Source of the DNA: Cocos nucifera
Lineage: Eukaryota; Streptophyta; Magnoliopsida; Arecales; Arecaceae
NCBI GenBank assembly: GCA_006176705.1
Contig: QRFJ01000487.1
Location: 372,001-436,000 of the forward strand
Length of the DNA: 64,000 bases
Direction of reading: 5' to 3'
Each line of letters starts with the position of its first letter. Position 1 is the first letter of the stretch. The notes under the pieces were generated by a model. It searched no databases and had not been told where the DNA came from. It worked only from the letters and a program-made list of their open reading frames with translations. Positions 35,381 through 48,285 of the stretch are shown one piece after another. The position numbers and the translations under genes are program-made.

Positions 35381-36056
35381 TTGGAAACATGAAAAAAATT
35401 TAGAGGAGAAGGTCTCCTCTTGTCCTAACATAGAGATGTTTTAAGGACATCAATCATTGATGTCTTGAAAGAAAAGATCTATCTTCTCTTGGGATATTTT
35501 TTGTATTTTTATTTTTTAATTTTTGGAAGATCCAAGAATTGGATTTCTTTCTTATTCCTCCTTCTATTCTTCATCTCTTAGAGTATCCAAGAGATCCGAA
35601 GAATATTTTTTTAGATTAACCATCAGAAGGGATCTACAAAAAGCTAGCACTTTGAGCTGATCTTCATTCGATGAACCTTCAATTTGTGTTGCAGCCTCGT
35701 ATAGACTTTCTGTAGAGGCCGGACGCATGTGCGGCTCTAAAGACAATAACGAAATTCAACTGTGGAGTTCTCGACCCATGTGAAGGTAAGAGATTTGATC
35801 TCTTCTCTCACCTAGATGTGATCTAGGATTTAGATCTAGAATTATTCTAGATCTAGGGTATTGATTTGGTCAATACCAAAATATTTATTTTCAAATTTAA
35901 GAATGCATTATGACATGCTATAGATTCTGGATGTAGGGTTTAGTAATTAGATTACATACTTTTATAGATTAAATAATTTAATCTACATCTTTTATTGCAT
36001 TTAATTTTAAAAAATATTTTAAAATTCAAACATGAAATCCTGCATATTTTCTTTCA
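35381..36056 (+). repeat. Copia-4 5' LTR, second part
   Basis: It continues the Copia-4 LTR after Copia-3 and aligns with 49975-50644 of the other LTR. It ends TTTCA just before a primer site. Confidence 0.9.
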
Positions 36057-36057
36057 G

Positions 36058-36069
36058 TGGTATCAAAGC
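36058..36069 (+). promoter_or_regulatory. Primer binding site of Copia-4
   Basis: TGGTATCAAAGC, initiator tRNA-Met complement, one base after the LTR. Confidence 0.88.
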
Positions 36070-38050
36070 ATCTAGGTTCTATTATAACATGATTATGTTT
36101 GCATTAAGATAAATTCAAAAATAAAATTTTAAAAATCATACATACTGATTATAAGATTATCCTGCTGTAAGATTTATCCATTATAGTGGAGAGATTATCC
36201 TAGTATGTGCTGATCTATTTTTGAATCATGAATAAGTTAGATATGATTTGAATAATTTTATGAATCATTATTTTAATTTTAAATATAAAATAAATAGATG
36301 TTAGATTTATTTTAGATTATTTAGATTAGATCTAAATAATATCAAATCAGACATACTGATTATAAGGTTGTTCTGTTGTAAGGTTTATCCCTTATAGTAG
36401 AGAGGTTGTCCTAGTATGTGCTGATATGAATAAATCATAAATATGTTAGATAAAATTTAAAGTAATTTATGATTTATTTTTAAATTTTAAATCAAAATTT
36501 AAATAATTTATGATCTAATCCATGTGATGTATTTTATGTTTAGATCTAGATCCTCTTGTTGCACATGTTGATATGTATTTTTTATTTTGAATCTAAAATA
36601 TATATATGACATACTTATTTTATAGAATTTAAATTGAGAACTTACTTTCTGCAAAATCCTAGATTCGAAATCGTAGGACGTGATCTAAATATTAAAATAA
36701 ATCAAATCTAAAACTATATATTAAATATGATTCAATGTAAACTGTTTATAATTTAAAAATATTTTAAGTGATCAAATCAAAAATTAGTTCTAAGGTTCTA
36801 TAAACTCAAACCCATAAGCTTTGAACTTAATTGAGAATTAAGTAATTATTTAGGATCAAGATTTATGATTTAAAGATCCTAAGATAATTTCATAAAATAT
36901 GGATTAAAGGATAATGGGTTAGCTTTGATCAGATCTTTATTGGGTTAGACCTAGGGTTAGATTAAATATAGACTAAGTTAAGAAATTGATCAAATCTAAT
37001 TAATAGTTAATTAGGATTAGATCATTTCTATAGATCAATTCAATAGTTGTAGTTGATCAAAGTCCATACATCTAATAAATGGATATTGATCGTGGCTCAG
37101 TGGTCAAGCTCGAGTCTTTAGGCAGACTAAATCAAAACTGATAAATCGATTAGTATCTAAGGTAAATCTAGCATTTCCAGACTGATGGTTTTTAATTGAC
37201 AGCCCGCATATCTAGCTATTTTTGATGGTATCTAAGGCAAACCTTGGTATACTCTCCCTCCGATCTCACTTATTGGGCCAATATGGTTAATTAGGTCTTG
37301 ATTAGGTTGCTCATTGATTCGTGCTAACCCATGTTATATAGAAAATTAGTGAGACTGATTTTAATCAATGAGACTAATCTAGGTGCCTATGGACCGATTT
37401 GATCCTAATCCTTGTCAATGACTTGAGAAGTCGGTGGGAGGACTTGACTTGGTGAAGTCAGTGGAAGCAAATTGGTCCATGTCCTTTCTATCCTTAAATC
37501 ACTAATAATTTAAATTTTTTAAAATTATTAGATCCTTAAAATAACAAAATTATGGAGATAACTTAGTCATAGCCTCCTATTAAGTTGGATCATAAGGGTC
37601 CATTAACTCAATAATCATTGGAGGCTCAAAGACCTGATACTTATTGACTAATGAAATTATCATTCATAATATGATAACTTGGAAATATCTCTTTAATGGT
37701 GGTTAGGTTGGCCAACCAAAGTTAGGCTTAATCATTCGTTGGTTAGATGCACCAAGTATGGTCATATTAATGGTTGGATCTAATCGGATCCTTATAGTAG
37801 AGGCCAAAGCCTACTGATTAGATTTCTGGGGCAAAATTAAATCACTAGAAGTTGTTTGGAGAAATAATTGATTAATGAATCTATCCGTAGATGCACATGG
37901 GTTGACCGACCAAAGTCGAGCTTATGTGTAGTCTATGTGAATTCTAGTACTTGCTAGAAAATTAAAGTAATTCTCTAAATTGGAGGTAGAGGCTACCAAT
38001 TTGAATAAAATAGTAGGAGAACCTTAAGACTAAAGTCCAAGTCTCTAGGC
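36070..38050 (+). other. Copia-4 untranslated leader with duplicated motif
   Basis: A 2-kb leader is homologous in parts to that of Copia-3. The conserved motif occurs twice, at 36151-36215 and 36361-36426, about 211 bp apart, as part of a tandem duplication. No coding frame is visible. Confidence 0.75.
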
Positions 38051-38560
38051 TTAAAATAATTCATGTACTTGGGTCATTGTTCTCTTTTCTCAAATTAAGG
38101 CTAAATCCTAATTGCTCCAATCATTGTTAGACAATAATGACTTATGGGACCTAACTTCGATAATTAGTATTGAAAGTTGAATTTGGTTTAGCAGTACAAA
38201 AGGATTCGTATTGGGACTTCTAAGTCCAGTCAAAATAATTAGTCCTATTATGATCCAAAGCAAGCATAATGCTTCTACTATTAGAAGCTAGGTCATAGAA
38301 AGAAGAATGTCTTGCTTTCCTTGACTATAATAGGCTGAACAAGAGAAAGATAGCAAGAGATGCTTATCAAGGATGTTATATGATAACATCTTAAAATTTC
38401 TTTATATGTAATTCTACTACCTAGGTATTAGATACCAAAAATCCTATGCAATTTGTTGCAAAGACTATAGGTAAGTGAAATATTTGAAAATGGTGAGAAA
38501 TACCTGAACGTTGGGGATGAAAGTCTTGTTCCAATCCTAGCTTTAGAAATTATCAAGCTT
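38051..38560 (+). pseudogene. Copia-4 gag/protease remnant with large deletion
   Basis: The gag start (SLLDNNDLWDLTS-like) breaks off near 38165. The next recognisable part is the region just before the zinc knuckle (near 38265), so most of gag is deleted. The knuckle and protease parts are too mutated to read in one frame. Confidence 0.7.
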
Positions 38561-39650
38561 ATTTTCAAAAGATATCATTTTAAGTGATTGTCACTATTAT
38601 CTATCGTTTATGATAAATGTAATTTCTGTTGGCCTTTTGGTCAGAGATGGTTATCATTTATCCATAAAAAGAGATTGTTGTAATATTATTATAAATAATG
38701 TTATAATAATACATGGACAATAAAGAACTGATATTTAATATTTATACAGTTTGTTAAGTGTAATATATATATTTAATAAATACTCAAGTTAGATTATATA
38801 ATGGATGTCTATCTTTAGCATTATAGGCTTAGTCATCTTGACAAGAATAAGATAAACGGGTTAGCTTGAGAGGAAAACCTTAATTTCAATGATTGTGAAT
38901 CATTGATAGCCTGTGAGTCTTATTTTCTTGGAAAGATGACTTTTGTCATCTTTTACTGGAAAAGGTCAAGGAGTCGATGAAGTTCTAAGTCTCACACATA
39001 GTGATGTATGTGGACCTATGAACTTAAGTGTTAGATGAAGATATTAACATTTCATTACAAACGACCTATCTAGACATGGATGCATCTAGCTTGAATCATT
39101 TAAAATATTCAAATGATTCAATAATAAAATAAAAAAATAAACTGGAAAAGATATTAAAACTCTTCGATCAATTTGAGAAGGCGAATACTTATCTAGTAAG
39201 TTTGTGACATATCTAGGAGAGAATAGGATTCTCTCTCAATAGTTTTTTTTCAAAACATAGTGTATTGGAAAGAAAAAATTGAACTTTGTTAGACATGGTT
39301 CAATCCATGATAAGGTTCACTAGTCTGCCTATTTTAGAGTTATGCTCTTGTGACTACTAGTTTTACTCTGAAAATATACCGAGTAAATCTATTGTAAAGA
39401 CTTTATATGGGATATGGATCAGGCGTAGACCTAAACTCTCTCACCTTCAAGTTTAGGGTTGATCGGCCTATATCATAGGTTTGCACACAGATAAATTTTG
39501 ATCTTGGTCCAATAGGTGTTTAAGGATTATTAATTCTACCATGCTGAAGAATACAAGATGTTCATCAGCAGTAGAGCATTCCTTTTATAAAGGAGTTTCT
39601 TAGAGAAGAAACCGATGCCTAAAGAAAGTTTGACTTGTAGAAAATAAACC
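38561..39650 (+). pseudogene. Copia-4 integrase remnant
   Basis: The LGHLDKNKINGLA segment near 38830, a CESYFLGKMT segment near 38908, and a DVCGPMN-like region near 39003 match Copia-3 at the nucleotide level. Many indels and stops are present and no open frame over 60 codons remains. Confidence 0.75.
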
Positions 39651-40830
39651 GACATTATCTAGTAAACCTATAGAACCGAATTTGATCAGATCAAACCCAG
39701 AGCTAATTAAAGTGGCACCTTTAAGGAGATCCGATAGAGTACTGCATTAGCCGAATAGATACAATGGTATCTAGATTCAGGATGGCAATCCTATTGAGCT
39801 TGATCAGAATAACAAGGATCCGATTATCTATAGGGATGCAATGTAGTGGTCTAACTCTAAGAAGTGGTTTGGAGCCATTTAATCAAAACTGAAGTTCATA
39901 AAAATCAATAGTATGTGGATACTGGTTGATTCACCTGAAGGGATAAAATCCATTGGATATGAATGGATTCTCAAAAGGATCAGAGTAGCACAAACAAAAA
40001 GGTAGAGACCTATAAAGTCCGTCTAGCTATCATCTTAGAGTTCGAACATACGTTTTGAACGTATATCTTAATTATAAAAAAAACAAACCCTACATTTGTA
40101 AGTGGGCAAAATATTCTGTAGTGTTATTTCTTATGTTATCTAGGGATGACATTCTCTTAATCAGAAATGACATTCTAGCATTGCAAGTAATAAAGGTTTG
40201 ACTGTCACCTAATTTTTTCATATTCAAGATCAGATATGGTATACTCACTAAGGATAGTGAGTAGATACTAGTCTGATCTAAATAAGAATTACTGAAATAT
40301 TGTATAGACAATCTTTAAGTATTTATAAAATACTAAGATCCAATGACTCAAATATGGAAATACTGACTTAAAACTTATGGATGTTTTGATTCTAATTTTT
40401 TAGTCACATTAAGATGATAGCAAGAAAAGTATCAGGTTATACCCTAATTGCAGGAGCAATCTGCTGGAAAGGTTCCAAGCAGAATACTATAGCCTATTTA
40501 GTTAGTGATGTAGAGTACATCGTGGCATAAGATGCTACCATGTAAGCTATGTAGTTGCTGAGGTTCATTAGTAGGTAGGGAGTAGCACCCTCCACCGATG
40601 GTTTGGTCCTATCATAGCACGAAGCCATAGCTCAGACTAAAGAACTGAAGGACAAGCATATTCTATATCGCTATTACTTTTGATTTTAGATCAGGGTGAT
40701 GTCGATTTTTGGAAGATCAATGAAAAAGAAGAACTTAATCGACCCATTTGCTAAGGCCCCGGAACTAAGGAATTCTACAAACTTAAGTGGAAGATAGGAT
40801 ATTTGATATCATTCTGATTGGCTTTAGTCT
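39651..40830 (+). pseudogene. Copia-4 RT and RNase H remnant with deletions
   Basis: RT N-terminal words (39730-40025) jump to the region before YVDD (40095), so roughly the middle third of RT is missing. The YVDD position reads S-R-D-D near 40140. A second deletion lies after 40205. RNase H words (40360-40815) match Copia-3 but with many shifts. Confidence 0.78.
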
Positions 40831-40840
40831 AAGTGAGAGT

Positions 40841-42877
40841 TGTTAAAAAATATCTGCTAAAACCAATCATTTAAGTCGTAGATGATTGGAATTAGTATAT
40901 GAATTATCTAATAAAAATAGTTATTTGGTTGATTCATCATAAAAGTTCCATCTTTCTTAAATGAACTCCTAAATTATGATGAAGTTCTTAGAGCCATAAT
41001 CATTCGATAAAGTAGGATTTATCGGATGGTTCTTAAACTATTCATGACCAAATGATAAGTTATTAATAAGGATGATAACTTATCGAGTGTAGGTCGTTGT
41101 ATGCCATATGCATTGGTTGTCCTCATAACCAAGTAGTATGGAGACACTGATATGGCATTCAGGTAAGATGTAGGAGTACATCTATATTGAACGCGACCAA
41201 TGTAGCACTCTACTGACAAGAATAGCTAGCTAAGGCCAATGGATATAAGTGTCCCTTCGATCTGAGATCGCCATGGTGACTTGCAAGCAACTCACTTTAC
41301 TTTGGTGTCGGACTGCCTGTATTTCTAATATAGGTTTGGAAGGTTTTTGAGTATAGTCAAGTACTTGTAGAGGTAGTGTATGAGTCAAGATGGGATTGAT
41401 CACTCCTGATTAATTTTAGGAAGGGAATAACTTACTATGTTTCAATTTAGCAAAACCTAGGCTTGGTAATCCTCATGAGGAGTCATAAAATTTACAAAAT
41501 TTTGGGACATAATAGAGATAACTTGTATGAATGTTGACAGTATACTCAAAGTCATCTTGAGTATTATTGGTCAAAGGGATGAATTATACAATAACCATGG
41601 ACCAGAGTTCTAAAAATGTTGGTTTGCATACATTCGACCTATTCGGACGTCGAGAACCATTGGTAAATGGTTACTTCGATTGGTACAGGAATTAGTTTCT
41701 ATGCTACTAGCTTAGGTTCAAACCTATGGAGTCATACACATAAGAGGTTATAACCTGATTAGATGGTTAATCGATGATTGAGAATCGTTCTAAGGTCAAA
41801 CAATCAATGCGATTGATATTTGACCTAATGCAAATATTGTAGGAGGATCGATTAGCAATTGGATTGTAAATTAGCTCAATTTGATTGAGCAATCGAGATA
41901 AGATTAAGTATAATTGAGTTAGATTCAATTAGAATTGGTTTGAACTTAATTGAATTAAGTCTAATTAGTTTATTGGATAAGCCAATTATAAGAAAGATCA
42001 AGTCCTTGTTGGACTAGGACTTGAATGCACCTAATTCTAAATTAACTTAAAATTTAAATCAGATTTAACTATGGTTTAAACCTGACTTAATTGGATTTCT
42101 AATTGGACTAGGATCACTCCTAATTAGGCTTACACTAATCTTATTTTAATTGGATTCAAAATTATTTTGATCTAGTCAAATACGAGAAGTTCCAGTTGGA
42201 CTAGGACTCTCTCACTTTCCTTGCGCCACCTTTAAGGCCCACGCTATTTTTTTTTCAAATCTTTGTATGAGTTTTATTATGCCATAAGAGTCTTCATGCA
42301 TACCCCAAATATCTAGAGTTAAGGAATCAAATTTGAATTGGTCAAAATTGGAAATTGGTTGTGCATAGGATTCTATTTGATAGAGTCCCTTCAAACCAAA
42401 ACTCCTCCCTCCTCTTTTGGAAATACTTTCCACGCCACCCTTATTTTTTGTCACCCTTTTTCTTCTCATTTTATGTGATGATTTAAGGTTCTCCACGCAC
42501 AAAAAAAAATTGGGGAGGCATCCAAGAGTTGGATGCCCCCCAGTCTTCTCCTTGTTTCCTTGTTTGACTAGGTCATTTGACCTAGTCTTCCTATTATCAT
42601 GGGACTCCTCCTAATTAATTTAAGGCATCAAAAATTCTGATTTTTCCATGCAAAAATAGAGAAAGAGAAAAGAGGGGGCGTGGTGGTTTGAGGAGCCTAC
42701 ATCCTTGGAGAAAAGTATTTCATTTGGACATGAAAAGTTCATGTCTTGATGAAGACAAAGATAAGAGAAGATTATCTTCTCTTGTTTTTCTTTTAAGCAT
42801 TTTCTTTCTTACTCTATATATTTTTTATGTGATAAAATCTAAAAGAGAGAGAGGAAGAGGGCATGGAGATGTGTGCT
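40841..42877 (+). repeat. Copia-4 3' LTR, first part
   Basis: It starts TGTTAAAAAATATC and aligns with 22494 onward. It has H1 at 40992-41034 (outer stem with one G-U pair) and H3 at 41167-41182. It ends with GTGCT (42873-42877), the target duplication of Copia-2b. Confidence 0.9.
42873..42877. repeat. Target site duplication GTGCT, left copy (Copia-2b)
   Basis: The same five bases occur at 49806-49810. The uninterrupted site is seen near 24507-24520 (ATATGCTCCAAG) in the other Copia-4 LTR. Confidence 0.9.
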
Positions 42878-44348
42878 TATTACCTAAAGATGGCTACTCA
42901 AGAGGGGGGTGAATTGAAAATTTCAAATTTTAAACTTAAGATGTAAGTAAATTGATCTATTTAAGTGCTAAATCAAATAAGCTATATAATGTGCAGTGAA
43001 TAAAAGTAACGAAATAGAAGCACACAATCACAAACATAATTATTTTATAGTGGTTAGATGCCAAACTCAATACCTACATCCACTCTCCAAGTATATCCCT
43101 TGGAAATTCAACTATAATTCTCAACAAGAATTACAGTCTGATTATTTTCAGGCTCACAATCAAATCTAATTAATTTTCCTAGCTCACTAACAAAAATCAT
43201 ACATGATTATTTTTCGGGCTCACAATCAACCCAGTTGATTTTCTCCAAATCACCAACCAAAATCTCATAAGTGATTGTTTTCTTTAGGCTAATAATCAAC
43301 CCCGATTGGTTTTCACTTTGGCTTACCAATCAAACTACTACAATCATCCAACTCAAGGCTTGGACCAACCCAAGTTTCTCACCCCATGAAACTTGAAACA
43401 AATATAAAAAATATAATGAACAAAAAAAAAAAAAAAAATAAACTTGAAACTTAAAAGAAGAAATTCTAGGAGCTTGGCTTGTTGGCTTGATTTCTTCTCT
43501 TTGAATGCTTGAGGGAAGTAATAGATGATCGTCTATAGCAATGGCCTAGTTTCTCTCAAAGTGAGGATGTTAGAAGGATAAAGAAATATCTGAAAATTAC
43601 TCCTCTTTTCTTTTCTGCTCACCTTTTTGGATTTCTCAAAGAATGCACAATAATCTCTCTAAAAATCATTTTTTAATGCTCCAAGTGTTTTCTTATATAT
43701 TCCAAAGGTTTTCTACTATTACAAGTTACTAACATAGGCTTCTGAAAGTGATTTGGCCATTAGAGAAGAGAAAATAGCCGTTCGAAAGCTTGTGGGATGA
43801 AAAAATTGTAGTTCTAAAAACTAGCCGTTATAGGCACTAGACTGGGTCGATTCAGTCTCACTGGGTCGGCTCAGTTTATAGCTGGATCGGCTCAGTCCCC
43901 TAGATCTTGAAAAACTAAATTTCTGCACTTTCTATCTTTTACTTCCACTGAGATTAGGTCGGCTCAGTCTCAGATTGAGTCGGCCCAATTTGCATGCCAA
44001 GCATGCCGAGCAGCCCACCTCGAAAGGCGATGACCTAGGGGTCATCCCTTGGGTTGATCCTTTTGCTACAACTTGATTTTCTTCTAATTTATGCACCCAA
44101 AAATTATGAGACTACCTCCAAAAGATCAGAAATCTTCTAAGCTTATTCTTGAGGCTTTCAAAATAAATTTTTTTCAACTTTATAAAATTATGATTTTGCC
44201 TCTTGTCACTTTTTTTTATCTTTAATTTGATAAAATTATAATTTTAACTTGAAAATCTAAAAAGACCTACATCCATTCTTGAAATACATCATTAAATACT
44301 TAAATACTCAAAGTTTGATAATCATCAAAATCAATCATGGGGTCAATA
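42878..44348 (-). repeat. Copia-2b 3' LTR
   Basis: A 1471-bp LTR pairs with 48286-49805. On the minus strand it starts TATTGACCCCATG (TG changed to TA) and carries U3 repeats of the GACTGAGCCGACC word near 43850-43990. A TATA-like site lies near 43693-43700. A poly-A run sits near 43421-43438. Confidence 0.9.
43693..43700 (-). promoter_or_regulatory. TATA-like box of Copia-2b LTR
   Basis: ATATATAA on the minus strand, downstream of the U3 repeats. It is matched by the same sequence at 49114-49121 in the paired LTR. Confidence 0.5.
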
Positions 44349-44365
44349 ATTTCCTCCTTTTTCAT
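44349..44365 (-). promoter_or_regulatory. Polypurine tract of Copia-2b
   Basis: On the minus strand AAAAAGGAGGAAAT directly precedes the 3' LTR. Confidence 0.72.
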
Positions 44366-46840
44366 GATGGCAAAACTTTGAGTATATGCATAAAAATATA
44401 ATTTAATGTATTTCAATAAATTAGCTAGTATAAGTCATAAAATGATAATATAAATAAACATAAATGCACACTTCATGAAAGCTCCAATTAATATTTCATA
44501 TAATTTATATACTCATATCAAAATAATATTTTAATTCAAAATAATAAGTATTAAGATTCCAAGCAAGAAATTTATTGAGTTTCTTAAGTATTGTATTAAT
44601 TCTTTAAGTATATACTCAATATACCTCACTCCTTTTTTTGACAACATCAAAAAGCTCATGGAAAAGAATAGAAAAAAAATTATCAAAATCAACATCAAGA
44701 CATTAAATTGAGAGATGTATCAAATTCATAAAGTCAAATCAAAGAAATCATCTTTCCTTTTGATTGAATATTTTTTTTTCAAAAATTAGCTTGAATTCAA
44801 ATATTATAGACTCTCTCCTTTTTAAATGAATATGATCTTTTAATTAGATTTTTAAATATACACTTTTAAGCTTTAAGAGGAACAGATCTTTTCAAAAGAT
44901 TTAACCATGAAATCAAGTATAATATGCACTTTAATATTCAATCTTTTTTTTCTTAAAAAATTTTAGTCAATTAAGTTTGAAAAAAATATGTATCAAAAAT
45001 GTATCAAGTAAAGTAAAATAAATATGTATCAAAAATGATAGTCACTTTTTTTTTAATTTATTATTTTGAGTAAAAATTGCTTTAATACAAATAATTCATA
45101 AAAATTTTATAACGCACATCAAAAATTTAGTATCAAATTTGAATTTTCAATGAGTTCCAAAATTAGGTTTAGAAATTTATTTCTTAGAGTAAGAATATAT
45201 TTTTAATTTAATTTAACTCCAATCAATTATAAAGAATAATCATGCAAATTAAAATATGAAACTAGTTGAAGAATAATTTGTTTATTTGATAGTACTTTAA
45301 ATCAAGTAAATCAAATTGAATAAACACATGAAAGCATAAATTGAAAAGAAAAGTATTTAATAGAAAGTTTAAAATCAAAAAGGCTCAAAAAAAGGTAATT
45401 GATAAAGAACTTAAGATCATAATTTCATCAATATTTTTAATTGAATTAAATCAATAAATTTCTCTTATTTTTCATATTAATAGCTGGATTAGTTTACTTT
45501 TCAACTTTCTTCTTCTCTGTATTTCAAAATAAGCATATTTTATGCTTAAGCTTTACAATTTTTGTTACTCCCCCTTTTTCTTTCGAGTTAAGCATAATTA
45601 ATTGATACCATATTAATCTTAATTAATATAATTTTATCTTTTAAGTTTAGATTTTTAAATTTAATTGATACCAAGTTAGTAATTATTTTATCTTTGATAT
45701 TTTCTCCTTCTTACTTTTGTAAACAAAGTTATTTTAAAATTAAATAAAATTTTAAGAGAACAGTATTAAATTATGCATTCAATTCAAATAAATATAGCAT
45801 TTACTTATGTAGAAATTTTTTTTTTATTTACTTCAAAAGATGTTTACAATAATAACAATCCATTAAAAATCCTAAAGTATGCCATGAAAATTTATATTTG
45901 AGACAAAGCAACTATTCTTTTGTCAAAAGATAAATTAATAGAATACAAGATAATAATGATCACTATGATATCAATTATTGAAGTTTTTGATCGAAAAAGA
46001 TGAATCAATTAAATTTAGATTAAATTATTTTGATAAGTTAATTTGAAATGATATCAATAAATTATGCAAAATAAATCATTGAGAGATATTCTATTTAAAC
46101 TTAGATCTTTCTTTTCTTAAGAACTATCATTTAATCAAGTTCAAAAAAGGTATGAAATTCTTGATTTTATCTCAAATAATATCATATAAGCTATGCAAAA
46201 TCAAATTTAAGACAAAATATTCTTTTCTTTTGCCAAAAAAAATATAATAAAGTTCAAGATAAGAATGATACCATTGATATCAAGTGTGAGAAATTTTTTT
46301 AAGTTGGGAGACAAAATTAATTAAGATTAAAATGAGAGGGATCTAGATATTGGCTCTATGTTTTGATCTAACTATAGAATTTCAAATCCTTAAGAGCAAA
46401 CTTAAAATGCAATGCAAGTTAATACATCAAGCATTTTAAATTTTATAATTTGATGTATTATATTTAAATATTTATTTTATGCTAATTTTTATTAAAATTT
46501 TAATAATTTAGCATTTTATGAGGTGAATGTCTAAATTTATTTCTTTTGCAATCAAGGACATTCTTAGTTAATTAAACTTATATTGATTTAAGTTTCTTAA
46601 ATGAATAATCAATAAGAAGAAGCTATTAAGTCATGCTGGTTTTTAAGATAATTTCAATTCATAGCATGATATAGAGGAGAGCATATTGATCTTTAAAAGT
46701 AAAATATTCAAATTATCAAAATCAATCAATCATACTAATCTTACTAATATATGAAAAGAATATCAAGCAAGTAAATATAATATGAAATCATATTAAAATC
46801 AATAGATTTAATCAAAATAACTTTAACAATCATTGATGCA
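44366..46840. other. Copia-2b non-coding AT-rich interior
   Basis: No pol motif was found. The part next to the LTR (44390-44730) is the reverse complement of 17880-18120 in Copia-2a, and further blocks match in the same order, so both copies inherited this filler. Confidence 0.75.
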
Positions 46841-48262
46841 TGGTATGATGTGAGAAAAATTTAGATTATACCATGCATCAATATCTATCCCTTTTCATTT
46901 TCAAGGCATCCATAAAAAAAAATTTTCTTTCATTTCATTTGGATCTTTGGTACACTTGCAAAGTCACTTAATGATTTTTGATACCCAAATCATCTTGGGT
47001 CCATAAGAGTTAGTATTCAAAGTTCCCTTTAGAATCCAAATTTATTTAATCAAAGTTTGGCCAATTCTTTTAAAATTATATTCTAAAATTTTGTGATCAA
47101 TTTGATTACATTTAAAGCACTTAATAGAATGGTCTTCAGTTGAATCTCTTATGAAAATATTTTTACCATTGTGATGTTTTCTTGAAATATTAAAATCAAT
47201 TTCTATGTTATTGAAAACAACCTCATTAGTTTTTACCATAGATTAAAGATTTTGAAAGCTAATTATAAACTTTTCTGCAATAGGTTTCAAAACCTCAACT
47301 TCTCTTCTTAATTTTTTTTATTTTCTTCCAAGATCTCTTTCTTTTCAATTGAAAGATTTTCATTTTTTTTTAGGAAAGATTTTAAAGTATCATTTTTCTT
47401 TTTAAGCTTAATATTTTCTTTAACTAAAGAATTTTCAAATTTAACTATATTCTTCTTTTTTTAGTTAGGATTTTAATTTGTTCCAAAAAATCTTTCTTTT
47501 CTTTGACCATGTTTTTTATATTTTTCAATAAATCTTCTTTTTCACTTAAAACTTTATTTTTTTCAGTCAAAGATAAGTTAGATTTTCTAAGCTCTTTGTT
47601 TTGTAGCCTTACTTTTTTTATGTTCATCCATTAAGTCATTAAAGGTTTCATATAATTTATTAAAAAAAAAAATTAGAGGAGTGTTCATGACATACCTCAT
47701 CATTTTGAGCCATAAGGCAACAAGTTTCTATACCTTCCTCCTCTTTCTCATTCTCTTCTTTGCCTTGCTCCCTCTTAATCATTGTTTTCTTTTTCTTTTG
47801 TTTCTTCCTTTTCTTCTTCTTTTCATCTTCATGTACCATAAGGCATGAGTTGGGGTGAGCTACCTTTTCTTTTTCGGAGCTTGATTTTTCTTTTTGATTT
47901 GCTTCCTCAAAAATAGTTTCTAATTTCTTTCATATTTGATTTGCTGAAATACATGAAAAAATTACATTAAAAATATTTATATCTAATGAATAATAAAGTA
48001 AATTTATTGCTTTAGCATTTAGTTGATTTATTTTTTTATTATGCTCAAGTAATGGTTTGAGGATGTGAGAGCCCTCGATTATAATCTTCCATAAGTTATA
48101 ATCATATACTTGTATGAAGATACGCATGCGTGCTTTCCAATAACTATAATTTGATTCATTAAGCATTAGGGGTCTATCAATAGAATAGCCTTCACTAAAC
48201 AAAGAATTCATTTGGATCACCTAGATCTTTAGCTCTGGATGGTTAGGTCAATAACTAATAAC
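46841..48262 (-). pseudogene. Copia-2b gag (SIRE-like), minus strand
   Basis: Reading leftward, an open piece at 47930-48220 holds ESNYSYWKARMRIFIQ and LNAKAINLLYYSLDINIF. Then come a basic KKKKRKK stretch, NDEV, a long K/E-rich coiled-coil-like part (47445-47627) and the knuckle CFKCNQIDHKILEY in the piece 47042-47239, with Tyr in place of the fourth zinc ligand as in Copia-2a. Coding ends near 46850 at the same point as 2a, before the protease active site. Stops and shifts separate the pieces. Confidence 0.85.
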
Positions 48263-48272
48263 AGAGCACCTG

Positions 48273-48284
48273 CTCTGATACCAC
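48273..48284 (-). promoter_or_regulatory. Primer binding site of Copia-2b
   Basis: GTGGTATCAGAG on the minus strand, one base after the 5' LTR; tRNA-Met type. Confidence 0.85.
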
Positions 48285-48285
48285 T

